64,000 bases of DNA from Azospirillum sp. TSA2s (GTDB lineage Bacteria; Pseudomonadota; Alphaproteobacteria; Azospirillales; Azospirillaceae), in the NCBI RefSeq assembly GCF_004923315.1, contig NZ_CP039650.1, forward strand, positions 2,009,501 to 2,073,500, read 5' to 3'. The position numbers were made by a program, and so were the translations under genes. Position 1 is the first letter of the stretch; each line of letters starts with the position of its first letter. The notes under the pieces are model-generated. The model was not told where the DNA came from and did no database searches. It worked only from the letters and a program-made list of their open reading frames with translations. This document shows positions 1 through 8,313 of the stretch, piece after piece.

Positions 1-569
1 GTGCCGTAGGCCCAGATGCGGATCGGGTCGCCGACGGTGTCGACGGCATAGCCGGCGGTGTCGCGCAGGTTCGACGGGCCGAGCAGCGGCAGGACCAGAT
101 ACGGGCCGTCGCCGACGCCCCACACCGCCAGGGTCTGGCCGAAATCCTCCGGCGCGTGCGGGATGCCCGCCTCGCTGGCGACGTCGGCGAGACCGCCCAC
201 GCCAAGGATGGTGTTGGTCAGGAAGCGGCCGGTGGCGTTCGATGCCCCTTCGACATTGCCCTGCAGCAGGTTGTTGGCGATGTAGAGCGGCGCCATCAGG
301 TTGTCGATGAAGTTGTGGACCGCCTCGCGAACCGGATCGGGCACGACACCCACATAGACCTCCGCCGCCGGGCGGATCACCAGGACGTCGGCCGCCTCGT
401 TGGCGGCGAAGACGAAGCGGTTGGGGATTTCCAGCGGATCGCTGACCCGGTAGGCCGCATCCGAAGCACCCGAGTCGCCCGGATTGGTCGCGCAGGCGGT
501 GGCCGTCAGGGCGAAGGCCAGGACGGTGGCCGTACGGAGGAGGGAGCGGGAAAGGCTGGCCAGCTTCAT
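1..569 (-). CDS. mlaA: MlaA (VacJ) family phospholipid-transport lipoprotein, 3' part missing
   Basis: Reading the reverse strand from the ATG at 569 gives a hydrophobic signal ending in a lipobox-like TATAC with Cys26. The family features follow: DPLEIPNRFVFAANE, NFIDNLMAPLYIANNLLQG, RFLTNTILGVGGLADVA and PYLVLPLLGPSNLRDT. MlaA sits in the outer membrane and feeds mislocalised phospholipids into the retrograde Mla pathway. About 189 codons are visible and the C-terminus lies beyond the window edge, so intactness cannot be judged. The gene diverges from the methionine cluster. The family call is secure; the exact lipoprotein cleavage site is inferred. Confidence 0.9.
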   Translation of the reverse strand, partial: MKLASLSRSLLRTATVLAFALTATACATNPGDSGASDAAYRVSDPLEIPNRFVFAANEAADVLVIRPAAEVYVGVVPDPVREAVHNFIDNLMAPLYIANNLLQGNVEGASNATGRFLTNTILGVGGLADVASEAGIPHAPEDFGQTLAVWGVGDGPYLVLPLLGPSNLRDTAGYAVDTVGDPIRIWAYG

Positions 570-1037
570 GTGCGACGGCTCTTTATCTGTGGGCTCGACT
601 CAGGTGCGGGGCGTCGCATGTCCTGTCCACAACCGAAGACTCCGATGTCCGAAGTCCTCAACCTTGGCAAGGTGGCTACGCGGTCGGGGGGAAGATTGGG
701 CGAGATATCGCAGAATTTCCACCGTTTCCTGACCTAACACAGGCTTGGCCCTTTGACCAGCATGCGCGGGCCCGCCCTCCGGAACGGCGCAGCGATTGTG
801 GCGGCTTTGCCGCAGAACCCCGGTAAAGCTTGCGCAGGGTCGGCTCGGACCGCGGAACTGCGCAGTAAAAGCGGCCGGGCGAGGCCGTTTTGCGGCCATT
901 GCCGCCGCCGTTCGCGAAAAGCGGTTTACGACGCATAAAGATATCTTTATATCTGTATCCGGAGCGGCCGGGCATGGTGCACCGGCCGGCCACCACCCTC
1001 TCCGGCCCTCCCCCTGGCCCGAATCGGACGTGAGGCG
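570..1037. other. Divergent intergenic region between mlaA and the ArsR-methyltransferase gene
   Basis: This 468-base stretch has no convincing gene; short open frames in it lack family features and good ribosome binding sites. Its right part holds a perfect AT-rich palindrome (935-950) that stands out from the GC-rich surroundings and probably controls the methionine cluster. I see no conserved riboswitch fold that I can support. Confidence 0.6.
935..950. promoter_or_regulatory. Perfect 16-bp palindrome, candidate operator of the ArsR-methyltransferase regulator
   Basis: ATAAAGATATCTTTAT is self-complementary and lies 87 bases before the ArsR-type regulator start. It is much richer in AT than its surroundings. 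ArsR proteins bind dyads as dimers, and ArsR-methyltransferase fusions next to metF/metH are known candidates for sensing SAM or SAH. That this regulator binds here is an inference from position and symmetry. Confidence 0.6.
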
Positions 1038-2033
1038 ATGGACGATCTGCTTGCGACGCTGAAGGCGGCGGCCGAAACGACCCGGCTCAGGCTGCTTGCG
1101 CTCTGCGCGCATGGCGAACTGACGGTGACGGAGCTGACCCAGATCCTGGGCCAGAGCCAGCCGCGCGTCTCGCGCCATCTGAAGCTTCTGTGCGATGCCG
1201 GACTGCTCGACCGCTTCCGCGAGGGCACCTTCGCCTTCTACCGCCTCGCCGAGAAGGGGCAGTCGGCCGAGCTGGCGCGGGTGCTGGTCGCCGCCATCCC
1301 CGCCGACGATCCCACCCTGATCCTGGATCTGGAGCGGCTGGACGCCATCAAGCGCGCCCGGTCGGAGACCGCCGCCGCCTATTTCCGTGAGAATGCCGCG
1401 CGCTGGCACGAAATCCGCTCCCTTCACGTTGCGGAAGGCGAGGTCGAGGCCGCCCTGCTGCGCCTGTTCCCGGAAGAGGGGGTGGAGGAACTGCTGGATA
1501 TCGGCACCGGCACCGGAAGAATGCTGGAGGTGCTGGCCGGGCGCGTCCATCGCGCGATCGGGGTAGACCAGTCGCGCGAGATGCTGGCCGTCGCCCGCAA
1601 CCGGCTGGAGGAGGCGGGCCTGCGCCACTGCCATGTCCGGCAGGCCGACATGTACCAGCTGCCGTTCCCGTCCGGCTCCTTCGACGCCGCTGTGATCCAT
1701 CAGGTGCTGCATTATACCGAATCGCCGGCCGGCGTCCTGGCCGAGGCGGCGCGGGTCCTGCGCCCCGGCGGCCTGCTGCTGGTCGTCGATTTCGCCCCCC
1801 ATCATCTGGAAGCCCTGCGCGAGGAGCATGCGCACCGCCGCCTGGGCTTCTCGGACGCCGAGGTCGCCGGCTGGTGCCGCCAGTCGGGCCTGGATTGCGG
1901 CCCGGTGGTGCATCTGCCGGGCGATCCCCTCACCGTTTCGATCTGGCCGGCCACCCGTATTGCGGCCGGCGCGCAAATTCCTTCCCCGCAAGTCCAAAAG
2001 CCAGCCCACTCGCTCAGCGGAGTTCCGTCATGA
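1038..2033 (+). CDS. ArsR-family regulator fused to a SAM-dependent methyltransferase domain
   Basis: This 331-residue protein has an N-terminal winged-helix ArsR domain (about residues 1-90; LTQILGQSQPRVSRHLKLL is the recognition region). A class I methyltransferase fold follows, with LLDIGTGTGRMLEVL as the SAM-binding loop near residue 155 and DMYQLPFPSGSFDAAVIHQV further on. It ends with an ATGA overlap onto metF, so the two are translationally coupled. Its place before metF and metH suggests a repressor that reads SAM or SAH levels, with the methyltransferase fold as sensor. Whether it still has enzyme activity cannot be told. The palindrome at 935-950 is its likely operator. Confidence 0.9.
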   Translation: MDDLLATLKAAAETTRLRLLALCAHGELTVTELTQILGQSQPRVSRHLKLLCDAGLLDRFREGTFAFYRLAEKGQSAELARVLVAAIPADDPTLILDLERLDAIKRARSETAAAYFRENAARWHEIRSLHVAEGEVEAALLRLFPEEGVEELLDIGTGTGRMLEVLAGRVHRAIGVDQSREMLAVARNRLEEAGLRHCHVRQADMYQLPFPSGSFDAAVIHQVLHYTESPAGVLAEAARVLRPGGLLLVVDFAPHHLEALREEHAHRRLGFSDAEVAGWCRQSGLDCGPVVHLPGDPLTVSIWPATRIAAGAQIPSPQVQKPAHSLSGVPS

Positions 2034-2935
2034 CCGCGCCCATTTCTGCGCTGCCCTCCATCAGCTTCGAGTTCTTCCCGCCCAAGTCGGAGAAGATGGA
2101 GCAGAGCCTGTGGCAGTCGATCCGGCGGCTGGCCCCGCTGTCGCCCAGCTTCGTGTCGGTGACCTACGGCGCCGGCGGCTCTACCCGCGAACGCACCCAT
2201 GCCACCGTCTGCCGCATCCAGGCGGAAACCGGCATTCCGGCCGCCGCCCACTTTACCTGCGTCGGCGCCACCCGCGAGGAGATCGACGCGATCGCCCGCA
2301 CCTATTGGGACGCCGGCATCCGCCATCTGGTGGCTCTGCGCGGTGACCCGCCGGAGACCGCCGGCGGCGTCGGCGGCCGGTACGAGCCGTTCCCCGGCGG
2401 CTATGCCTATGCCGCCGATCTGGTCGCGGGGATGAAGCGCATCGCCGATTTCGAGATCTCGGTCGCCGCATATCCGGAATCCCATCCGGAGGCGCCGAGC
2501 GCCCAGTTCGACCTCGACAACCTGAAGCGCAAGGTCGATGCTGGCGCCACCCGTGCCATCACCCAGTTCTTTTTCGACAACGACGCCTATTTCCGCTTTC
2601 TCGACCGCTGTGCCGCCGCCGGCATCCATGTGCCGATCGTCCCCGGCATCCTGCCGATCACCAACTTCGCCCGCGCTGTGGAGTTCGCCGGCAAGTGCGG
2701 CGCGTCGATGCCGAAGAAGCTGGCCGAGACCTTCGAGGGCCTGGACGACGACCCGGAAACCCGCCAGCTCGTCGCCGCGACCGTGGCCGCCGAGCAGTGT
2801 CAGGCGTTGCAGGCCCAGGGCGTGAATGACTTCCATTTCTACACGCTGAACCGGTCGGACCTGACCATCGCCATCTGTCGCATGCTGGGCGTCAAGGCGA
2901 AGGCCGTGCCCGCCGCGGCGGCGGTGGCGGGGTAG
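2030..2935 (+). CDS. metF: 5,10-methylenetetrahydrofolate reductase
   Basis: 301 residues, the usual MetF length. The start at 2030 is chosen because it overlaps the upstream stop as ATGA and begins with SISFEFFPPKSEKME, the MetF N-terminal signature holding the catalytic glutamate. Other family blocks are SVTYGAGGSTRERTH, HFTCVGATREEID, LVALRGDPP and ITQFFFDNDAYFRFLD. The enzyme uses FAD and NAD(P)H to make 5-methyl-THF, the methyl donor for MetH encoded downstream. It is cotranscribed with the ArsR-methyltransferase regulator. Confidence 0.97.
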   Translation: MTAPISALPSISFEFFPPKSEKMEQSLWQSIRRLAPLSPSFVSVTYGAGGSTRERTHATVCRIQAETGIPAAAHFTCVGATREEIDAIARTYWDAGIRHLVALRGDPPETAGGVGGRYEPFPGGYAYAADLVAGMKRIADFEISVAAYPESHPEAPSAQFDLDNLKRKVDAGATRAITQFFFDNDAYFRFLDRCAAAGIHVPIVPGILPITNFARAVEFAGKCGASMPKKLAETFEGLDDDPETRQLVAATVAAEQCQALQAQGVNDFHFYTLNRSDLTIAICRMLGVKAKAVPAAAAVAG

Positions 2936-3010
2936 GGCGCCGGACGCGGCCCTATGCTACGCTGGGGCGGCGGAACTGGGCAGCTGAACGGGGCGCGGGA
3001 GGGCGATGCC

Positions 3011-3484
3011 ATGGACAGCCGGATCGGGTACGACACGGACTTCTACGCCTGGACCCAGGAACAGGCGAGGCTGCTGCGCGAAGCGGCGACCGAACGCTCC
3101 AACTCGCCCATTGATTGGGAGCACATCGCCGAGGAGCTCGACATCATGGGCGGTCAGGTCAAGGACGCGATCCGCAGCCATCTGGCCACGGTGATCGAGC
3201 ATCTCCTGAAGCTGGAGCAGTCGCCCGATCCCTATCCACGCCGGAAGTGGCGGATCTCCGCGACCAAGGCCCGTCGCCATCTGCAGGACAAGTTGGAGGA
3301 GCATCCAAGCCTGCAGCGCTGGCCCGCCGAAATCCTGGAGAAGGCGTGGCTCGACGGCCGCGACGACGCCTGCCAGGACGACAGCATCGCCATCGACGCG
3401 CTGCCGAAGGAGTGCCCCTACGCTCTGGAGGATCTGCGCGATCCCGACTGGTGGCCGGTGAACCGGCATGGGCTGGAGGGCTAA
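3011..3484 (+). CDS. DUF29 family protein (first of tandem pair)
   Basis: 157 residues of the DUF29 family, function unknown. Recognisable features are the N-terminal YDTDFYAWTQEQARLLRE, PIDWEHIAEELDIMG, HLLKLEQSP, and the C-terminal CPYALEDLRDPDWWP. The start at 3011 follows a GGGAGGG ribosome binding site; an upstream in-frame ATG at 2954 would add residues without family similarity. It lies 75 bases after metF and only 4 bases before a paralogue, inside the metF-metH interval. No signal peptide or membrane segment is seen. A role in methionine metabolism is not implied by the family. Confidence 0.88.
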   Translation: MDSRIGYDTDFYAWTQEQARLLREAATERSNSPIDWEHIAEELDIMGGQVKDAIRSHLATVIEHLLKLEQSPDPYPRRKWRISATKARRHLQDKLEEHPSLQRWPAEILEKAWLDGRDDACQDDSIAIDALPKECPYALEDLRDPDWWPVNRHGLEG

Positions 3485-3488
3485 CGAC

Positions 3489-3962
3489 ATGGACAGCCGG
3501 ATCGGATACGACACCGATTACCTCGCCTGGACCGAGGAGCAGGCCCGCCTGCTGCGTGAAGCCTCGCGGGAGCGCATCAACACGCCCATCGACTGGGAGA
3601 ATGTCGCAGAGGAGATCGAAAGCATGGGCCGGTCGGAATTGCGCGCGGTCGAAAGCGCGCTGGTCCGTGTGATCGAACATCTGCTGAAACTGGAATACTC
3701 GCCCGCAGGCGAACCGCGTGGCAACTGGCGCCGTACCGTCCGCGAGCAGCGCGACCAGGCAATCGACGGCCTGGAGGACAGCCCCAGCCTGCGCGGCAAG
3801 ATCGACTGCACCAAGGCTTATCGGCGCGGTCGCGACTATGCGGCCGAAGGGCTGGAGCAGGACAGGCTGTCTGCCGATCTGATGCCTGCCGACTGCCCCT
3901 ATTCGCTGGAACAGCTTCTCGACACCGGCTGGTGGCCCACCAACCGCCACGGCCTCGCCTGA
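3489..3962 (+). CDS. DUF29 family protein (second of tandem pair)
   Basis: 157 residues, clearly paralogous to the preceding gene: both start MDSRIGYDTD and share EEQARLLREA-type, PIDWEN, IEHLLKLE and CPYSLEQL blocks, ending in a WWPxNRHGL motif. The second copy diverges most in the middle (about residues 70-125). Only 4 bases separate it from the first copy, so the two are probably translated together. metH begins 51 bases downstream. The arrangement suggests local duplication and perhaps a heteromeric pair; function is unknown. Confidence 0.88.
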   Translation: MDSRIGYDTDYLAWTEEQARLLREASRERINTPIDWENVAEEIESMGRSELRAVESALVRVIEHLLKLEYSPAGEPRGNWRRTVREQRDQAIDGLEDSPSLRGKIDCTKAYRRGRDYAAEGLEQDRLSADLMPADCPYSLEQLLDTGWWPTNRHGLA

Positions 3963-4013
3963 CCACACTGCTTCTGCTCTGAACCCGCCAAATAACGGAC
4001 AAGACGCATTCCC

Positions 4014-7000
4014 ATGGCCCACATCCTCGACACCCTGCGTGACCGCGTTCTGCTTTGTGACGGCGGGTTCGGCAGCCGCATCCAGGCGCTCGACCTCGAC
4101 GTCGAGAAGGATTACTGGGGGCACGAGAACTGCACCGACATCCTGCCCCTGTCGCGCCCGGACATCGTCCGCGACATCCATCGCGGCTATTTCGAAGCCG
4201 GCGCCGACATGGTGGAGACCGACACCTTCGGCGCCTCGCCGGTGACGCTGGGTGAGTTCGGCATCTCCGAGAAGGCTTTCGAGATCAACCAGCGTGCGGT
4301 CGAACTGGCGCGCGAGGCGGCCGAGAGCTTCAAGGACGGCCAGCCGCGCTTCGTCATCGGCTCGATCGGGCCGGGCACCAAGCTGCCCAGCCTGGGGCAC
4401 ATCGCCTATCAGCCGGCGGAGGACAGCTTCTATGTCCAGGCCGGAGGCCTGATCGCCGGCGGGGCCGACGCCATCCTGGTCGAGACCTGCCAGGATCCCC
4501 TGCAGATCAAGGCCGCCGTCAACGGCATCAAGCGCGCGCGGGCCGAGGCCAAGTCCGACACCCCCGTCTTCGTTCAGGTCACCGTCGAGACCACCGGCAC
4601 GCTGCTGGTCGGCACCGACATCGCCGCGGCGGCAACCGTCATCCAGGCGCTGGACGTGCCGCTGATGGGCCTGAACTGCGCGACCGGCCCGCTGGAGATG
4701 AGCGAGCATGTGCGCTGGCTGTCGCAGAACTGGCCGGGCCTGATCTCGGTCCAGCCGAATGCCGGCCTGCCCGAACTGGTGGACGGCAAGACGCACTACC
4801 CGCTGCGTGCCGACGACTTCGCCCACTGGCTGGAGCGCTTCGTGTCGGAGGACGGGGTCAACCTCGTCGGCGGCTGCTGCGGCACCAACGTCCCGCACAT
4901 CGCCGCGGCGAACCAGATGCTGCGCAAGCTGGCCCCGGCCGGCTCGCACCGCCCGGCGCCGAAAGGCCGCACCGTCCATTGGGTGCCGGCGGTGGCCTCG
5001 CTCTACAGTCAGGTCACGCTGCGCCAGGAGAACGCGTTTTTCGCCATCGGCGAACGCTGCAATGCCAACGGCTCCAAGAAGTGGCGCGAGCTGCAGGAGA
5101 AGAACGACTGGGACGGCTGCGTCGAGATGGCGCGCGAGCAGGTGAAGGAAGGCAGCCACGCGCTCGACGTCTGCACCGCCTTCGTCGGCCGTGACGAGGT
5201 GGCGGAGATGAACGCGGTGATGTCGCGCTTCGTCGGCTCCGTCACGGCGCCGCTGGTGGTTGATTCGACCGAATACGGCGTGCTGGAGCAGGCGCTGGCG
5301 CTCTATGGCGGCAAGGCGATCCTGAACTCGATCAACTTCGAGGATGGCGAGGAGCCGGCGCGCAAGCGTCTGGCGCTCGCCAAGAAGTTCGGCGCCGCCG
5401 TCATCGCCCTGACCATCGACGAAGAGGGTATGGCGAAGACGCCGGACCGCAAGCTCGCCATCGCCAAGCGGCTCTACGATCTGGCGGTGAACGAGTACGG
5501 CCTCGCCCCGTCCGACCTGCTGTTCGATCCGCTGACCTTCACCATCGCCACCGGCAACGAGGACGACCGCAAGCTCGCGATCTGGACGCTGGAGGGCATC
5601 GAGGCGATCGCCCGCGAGATGCCCGGCTGCCAGATCATCCTGGGCCTGTCCAACGTCTCCTTCGGCCTGAACGCGGCGGCGCGCCATGTGCTGAACTCGG
5701 TCTTCCTCGACCATGCGGTCAAGAAAGGCATGACCGGCGCCATCGTCCACGTCTCCAAGATCCTGCCGCTGCACCAGATCCCTTCGATCGAGGTCAAAAC
5801 CGCCGAAGACCTGATCTTCGACCGCCGCGCACCCGATAATGGAGATGGGGGTTACGATCCTCTGCATGCCTTCATCGCCCTGTTCGAAGGCCGCAAGGCT
5901 GCCGACGCCAAGAAGAAGGCCCGCGCCGAGACCGTCGAGGAACGGCTGAAGGAGCGCATCGTCGACGGCGACCGCACTGGCCTTGAGGACGATCTGGCCG
6001 AGGCGATGAAGACCCATCCGCCGCTGGAGATCATCAACACCTACCTGCTCGACGGCATGAAGGTGGTCGGCGAACTGTTCGGCGCCGGCAAGATGCAGCT
6101 TCCCTTCGTTCTCCAGTCGGCGGAGACGATGAAGGCCGCCGTGGCGTGGCTGGAGCCGCACATGGAGAAGGTGGAGGGCCAGCAGAAGGGCACGCTGGTT
6201 CTCGCCACCGTGAAGGGCGACGTCCACGACATCGGCAAGAACCTCGTCGACATCATCCTGACCAACAACGGCTACAAGGTCGTCAACCTCGGCATCAAGC
6301 AGCCGGTCACCGCCATCATCCAGGCCGCCAAGGAGCACAAGGCGACCGCCATCGGCATGTCCGGCCTGCTGGTGAAGTCCACCGTGGTGATGCGCGAGAA
6401 CCTGGAGGAGATGACGCGCGAGGGTCTGGAGGTGCCGGTGCTGCTCGGCGGCGCCGCGCTGACCCGCGCCTATGTCGAGGGCGACTGCGTGGCCTCCTAC
6501 GGCTCCGGCCGCGTCGCTTACGCCGGTGACGCCTTCGACGGTCTGACCCTGATGGACAAGGTGGTGGAGGGCAGCTTCGACCAGCAGCTCGCCATCCAGC
6601 AGGCCAAGCGCGCCGGCAAGGCGACCAACCGCCGCCGCGTCCTGGGGCAGGCGACCAGCGCCGCCACCGGCCCGGTGGACAAGGACGCCGTCCGCGCCCG
6701 CCGCCATCGTCTGGCCGAGGGCGTGCCGGTGCCGACCCCGCCCTTCTGGGGGCCGAAGCTGATCGACCATGTGCCGCTGAAGACTCTGGTCACCTACCTG
6801 AACGAGCGCATGCTCTATCAGCTGCAATGGGGCTACCGGAAGGACGGCAAATCCTTCGAGGAGTTCAAGGAGTGGTCGAAAAAGGAGCTGCGGCCGGTGC
6901 TCGACCGCATCCTCCAGATCGCGGCGAAGGAGGAAATCCTGCGCCCGACCGCCGTCTACGGCTATTGGAAGGCGGCGGCCGACGGCAACGACGTCATCCT

Positions 7001-7520
7001 GTTCGAAGAGGACGGCTCGACCGAGGCCGCGCGCTTCACCTTGCCGCGTCAGGCCAAGGAGGATGGCGAGTGCATCGCCGACTTCCTGCGCGACGTGACC
7101 GATCCGGAGCGTGACGTCATCGGCCTGCAGGTCGTCACCATGGGCCAGCATTGCGCCGAGGTGGCGCGCGCGTGGTTCGCCGAGAACCGCTATCAGGACT
7201 ATCTCTACCTGCACGGCCTGTCGGTGGAGATGACCGAGGCGATGGCGGAATATGTCCATGCCCGCATCCGTGCGGAGCTGGGCTATGGCGCCGAGGACAG
7301 CCGCGACAAGGAGAAGCTGCTGCAGCAATCCTATCGCGGCAGCCGCTACAGCTTCGGCTATCCGGCCTGCCCGAACCTGAAGGACCAGGAGCAGCTTCTG
7401 AAGCTGCTGGACGCCGGCCGCATCGGCATCGAGATGTCGGACGAGGACCAGCTGCATCCGGAACAGAGCACCTCGGCCATCGTCCTGCACCACCCGCGGG
7501 CCAAGTACTTCTCGGTGTGA
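4014..7520 (+). CDS. metH: Cobalamin-dependent methionine synthase, full length
   Basis: 1168 residues with all four MetH modules. The homocysteine domain starts at DRVLLCDGGFGSRIQ and carries zinc ligands Cys222, Cys288 and Cys289 (the last two in GGCCGTNVPHI). The pterin domain includes FAIGERCNANGSKKW and LILGLSNVSFGL-like blocks. The B12 domain has VKGDVHDIGKN, with His738 as the lower cobalt ligand. A C-terminal reactivation domain ends with RGSRYSFGYPACPNL. It methylates homocysteine using 5-methyl-THF from MetF. Having the reactivation domain means it should repair its cobalamin with SAM and flavodoxin. It lies downstream of the DUF29 pair on the same strand. Confidence 0.97.
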   Translation: MAHILDTLRDRVLLCDGGFGSRIQALDLDVEKDYWGHENCTDILPLSRPDIVRDIHRGYFEAGADMVETDTFGASPVTLGEFGISEKAFEINQRAVELAREAAESFKDGQPRFVIGSIGPGTKLPSLGHIAYQPAEDSFYVQAGGLIAGGADAILVETCQDPLQIKAAVNGIKRARAEAKSDTPVFVQVTVETTGTLLVGTDIAAAATVIQALDVPLMGLNCATGPLEMSEHVRWLSQNWPGLISVQPNAGLPELVDGKTHYPLRADDFAHWLERFVSEDGVNLVGGCCGTNVPHIAAANQMLRKLAPAGSHRPAPKGRTVHWVPAVASLYSQVTLRQENAFFAIGERCNANGSKKWRELQEKNDWDGCVEMAREQVKEGSHALDVCTAFVGRDEVAEMNAVMSRFVGSVTAPLVVDSTEYGVLEQALALYGGKAILNSINFEDGEEPARKRLALAKKFGAAVIALTIDEEGMAKTPDRKLAIAKRLYDLAVNEYGLAPSDLLFDPLTFTIATGNEDDRKLAIWTLEGIEAIAREMPGCQIILGLSNVSFGLNAAARHVLNSVFLDHAVKKGMTGAIVHVSKILPLHQIPSIEVKTAEDLIFDRRAPDNGDGGYDPLHAFIALFEGRKAADAKKKARAETVEERLKERIVDGDRTGLEDDLAEAMKTHPPLEIINTYLLDGMKVVGELFGAGKMQLPFVLQSAETMKAAVAWLEPHMEKVEGQQKGTLVLATVKGDVHDIGKNLVDIILTNNGYKVVNLGIKQPVTAIIQAAKEHKATAIGMSGLLVKSTVVMRENLEEMTREGLEVPVLLGGAALTRAYVEGDCVASYGSGRVAYAGDAFDGLTLMDKVVEGSFDQQLAIQQAKRAGKATNRRRVLGQATSAATGPVDKDAVRARRHRLAEGVPVPTPPFWGPKLIDHVPLKTLVTYLNERMLYQLQWGYRKDGKSFEEFKEWSKKELRPVLDRILQIAAKEEILRPTAVYGYWKAAADGNDVILFEEDGSTEAARFTLPRQAKEDGECIADFLRDVTDPERDVIGLQVVTMGQHCAEVARAWFAENRYQDYLYLHGLSVEMTEAMAEYVHARIRAELGYGAEDSRDKEKLLQQSYRGSRYSFGYPACPNLKDQEQLLKLLDAGRIGIEMSDEDQLHPEQSTSAIVLHHPRAKYFSV

Positions 7521-7540
7521 TGCCCTCGGTTTGACGTTGA

Positions 7541-7581
7541 TCCTCCTCCGCCCGTTCCGTGTTAGGATGGGCGGCGGAGGA
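7541..7581 (+). promoter_or_regulatory. Hairpin covering the ribosome binding site of the first nucleotidyltransferase
   Basis: TCCTCCTCCGCCC (7541-7553) can pair with GGGCGGCGGAGGA (7569-7581) at 12 of 13 positions around a 15-base loop. The 3' arm includes GGAGGA, the ribosome binding site of the ATG at 7587. In RNA this would hide the site, so it could keep translation low. It lies 20 bases after the metH stop and might also act as a weak terminator, though no T-run follows. Confidence 0.55.
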
Positions 7582-7586
7582 TTTCC

Positions 7587-7919
7587 ATGGGCACGGTCGA
7601 CGCACGGAACGACGAAAAGCTGCAACGCCTGCTGGACCGGATCGTCCCGGCCCTGGAGCCGGAAGCCGTCTACCTGTTCGGCAGTCGGGCGCGCGGCGAT
7701 TTCGATGAGGACAGCGATTACGATCTGCTGGTGATCGTTCCGGACGATGCGCCGAAGGAACGGCGGTCGATGGCCACCGCTTTCGAGGCGAGCCGGCAAT
7801 CCCGGGTTCCGGCTGACATCATTCCCTGCTCCCGCACCGGATTCGAACGCTACAAGGACTCGGTGGGAACGCTCTATTACGAGGCGAACCACCACGGGGT
7901 GCAGGTCTATGGTCGATAG
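7587..7919 (+). CDS. Minimal nucleotidyltransferase (MNT) domain protein, copy 1
   Basis: 110 residues. GSRARGDFDEDSDYDLLV is the nucleotidyltransferase motif GS-x10-D-x-D (polymerase beta superfamily, minimal type). The start follows a GGAGGA site placed within a hairpin. It overlaps the next gene, a HEPN protein, by 11 bases. MNT/HEPN pairs act as toxin-antitoxin systems in which the NTase may modify the HEPN partner with AMP (MntA-HepT). A near copy lies on the other side of the HEPN gene. Assignment as antitoxin is from family knowledge, not shown by sequence alone. Confidence 0.87.
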   Translation: MGTVDARNDEKLQRLLDRIVPALEPEAVYLFGSRARGDFDEDSDYDLLVIVPDDAPKERRSMATAFEASRQSRVPADIIPCSRTGFERYKDSVGTLYYEANHHGVQVYGR

Positions 7920-8310
7920 GGTGGTCGCCGCCTGGCTGGCGGTGGTGGACGAGGACATCCGCGCGATCCGCGCCTGCCTCGTCGGCTCAGCGGTCAAATC
8001 GGCGGCCTACCATTGCCAACAGGCGGCGGAGAAGCTGGTCAAGGCGGTTCTGGTCTCGCTCGGCCGCCATCCGCGCAAGCAACACAACATCGTCGTGTTG
8101 TTGGACGATGTGCCGCCGGACCACCCCTTGCGTGCGACCTTGCTGCCGTTGGAGCGTTTCACCATCTTCGCCGCCGCCTTCCGTTATCCGAGCATGGATG
8201 TTTTCGACAGCCCGCCGGATGAGCCCGATCCCGCCGATGTGTCCCGTTGGCTGGCTGAAATCGAACAGGTCCGGGCAACGGTTTCCGCTTTTCTGGAGGT
8301 GAGGACGTAG
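7909..8310 (+). CDS. HEPN domain protein
   Basis: 133 residues of the HEPN superfamily (PF05168-like): the helix SAAYHCQQAAEKLVKAVLVS is diagnostic, followed by LGRHPRKQHNIVVLLDDV. The start at 7909 overlaps the upstream NTase stop by 11 bases, implying coupling. An R-x5-H arrangement (Arg53, His59) is present, but the RxxxxHxY motif of HepT toxins is not visible, so an RNase role is uncertain. It could be a classic toxin, or a substrate-binding or adapter partner of the NTase. A second NTase starts 3 bases after its stop. Confidence 0.85.
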   Translation: MVDRVVAAWLAVVDEDIRAIRACLVGSAVKSAAYHCQQAAEKLVKAVLVSLGRHPRKQHNIVVLLDDVPPDHPLRATLLPLERFTIFAAAFRYPSMDVFDSPPDEPDPADVSRWLAEIEQVRATVSAFLEVRT

Positions 8311-8313
8311 ACG

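Noticed and set aside
570..1037. SAM or SAH riboswitch upstream of the metF/metH cluster
   Set aside because: I could not place the conserved pairings of any SAM/SAH riboswitch; the palindrome explains the AT-rich island better.
3159..7997. A 1612-codon reverse open frame antisense to metH
   Set aside because: It has no domain features, and its length follows from GC-rich third positions of metH on the other strand. MetH motifs are all in the forward frame.
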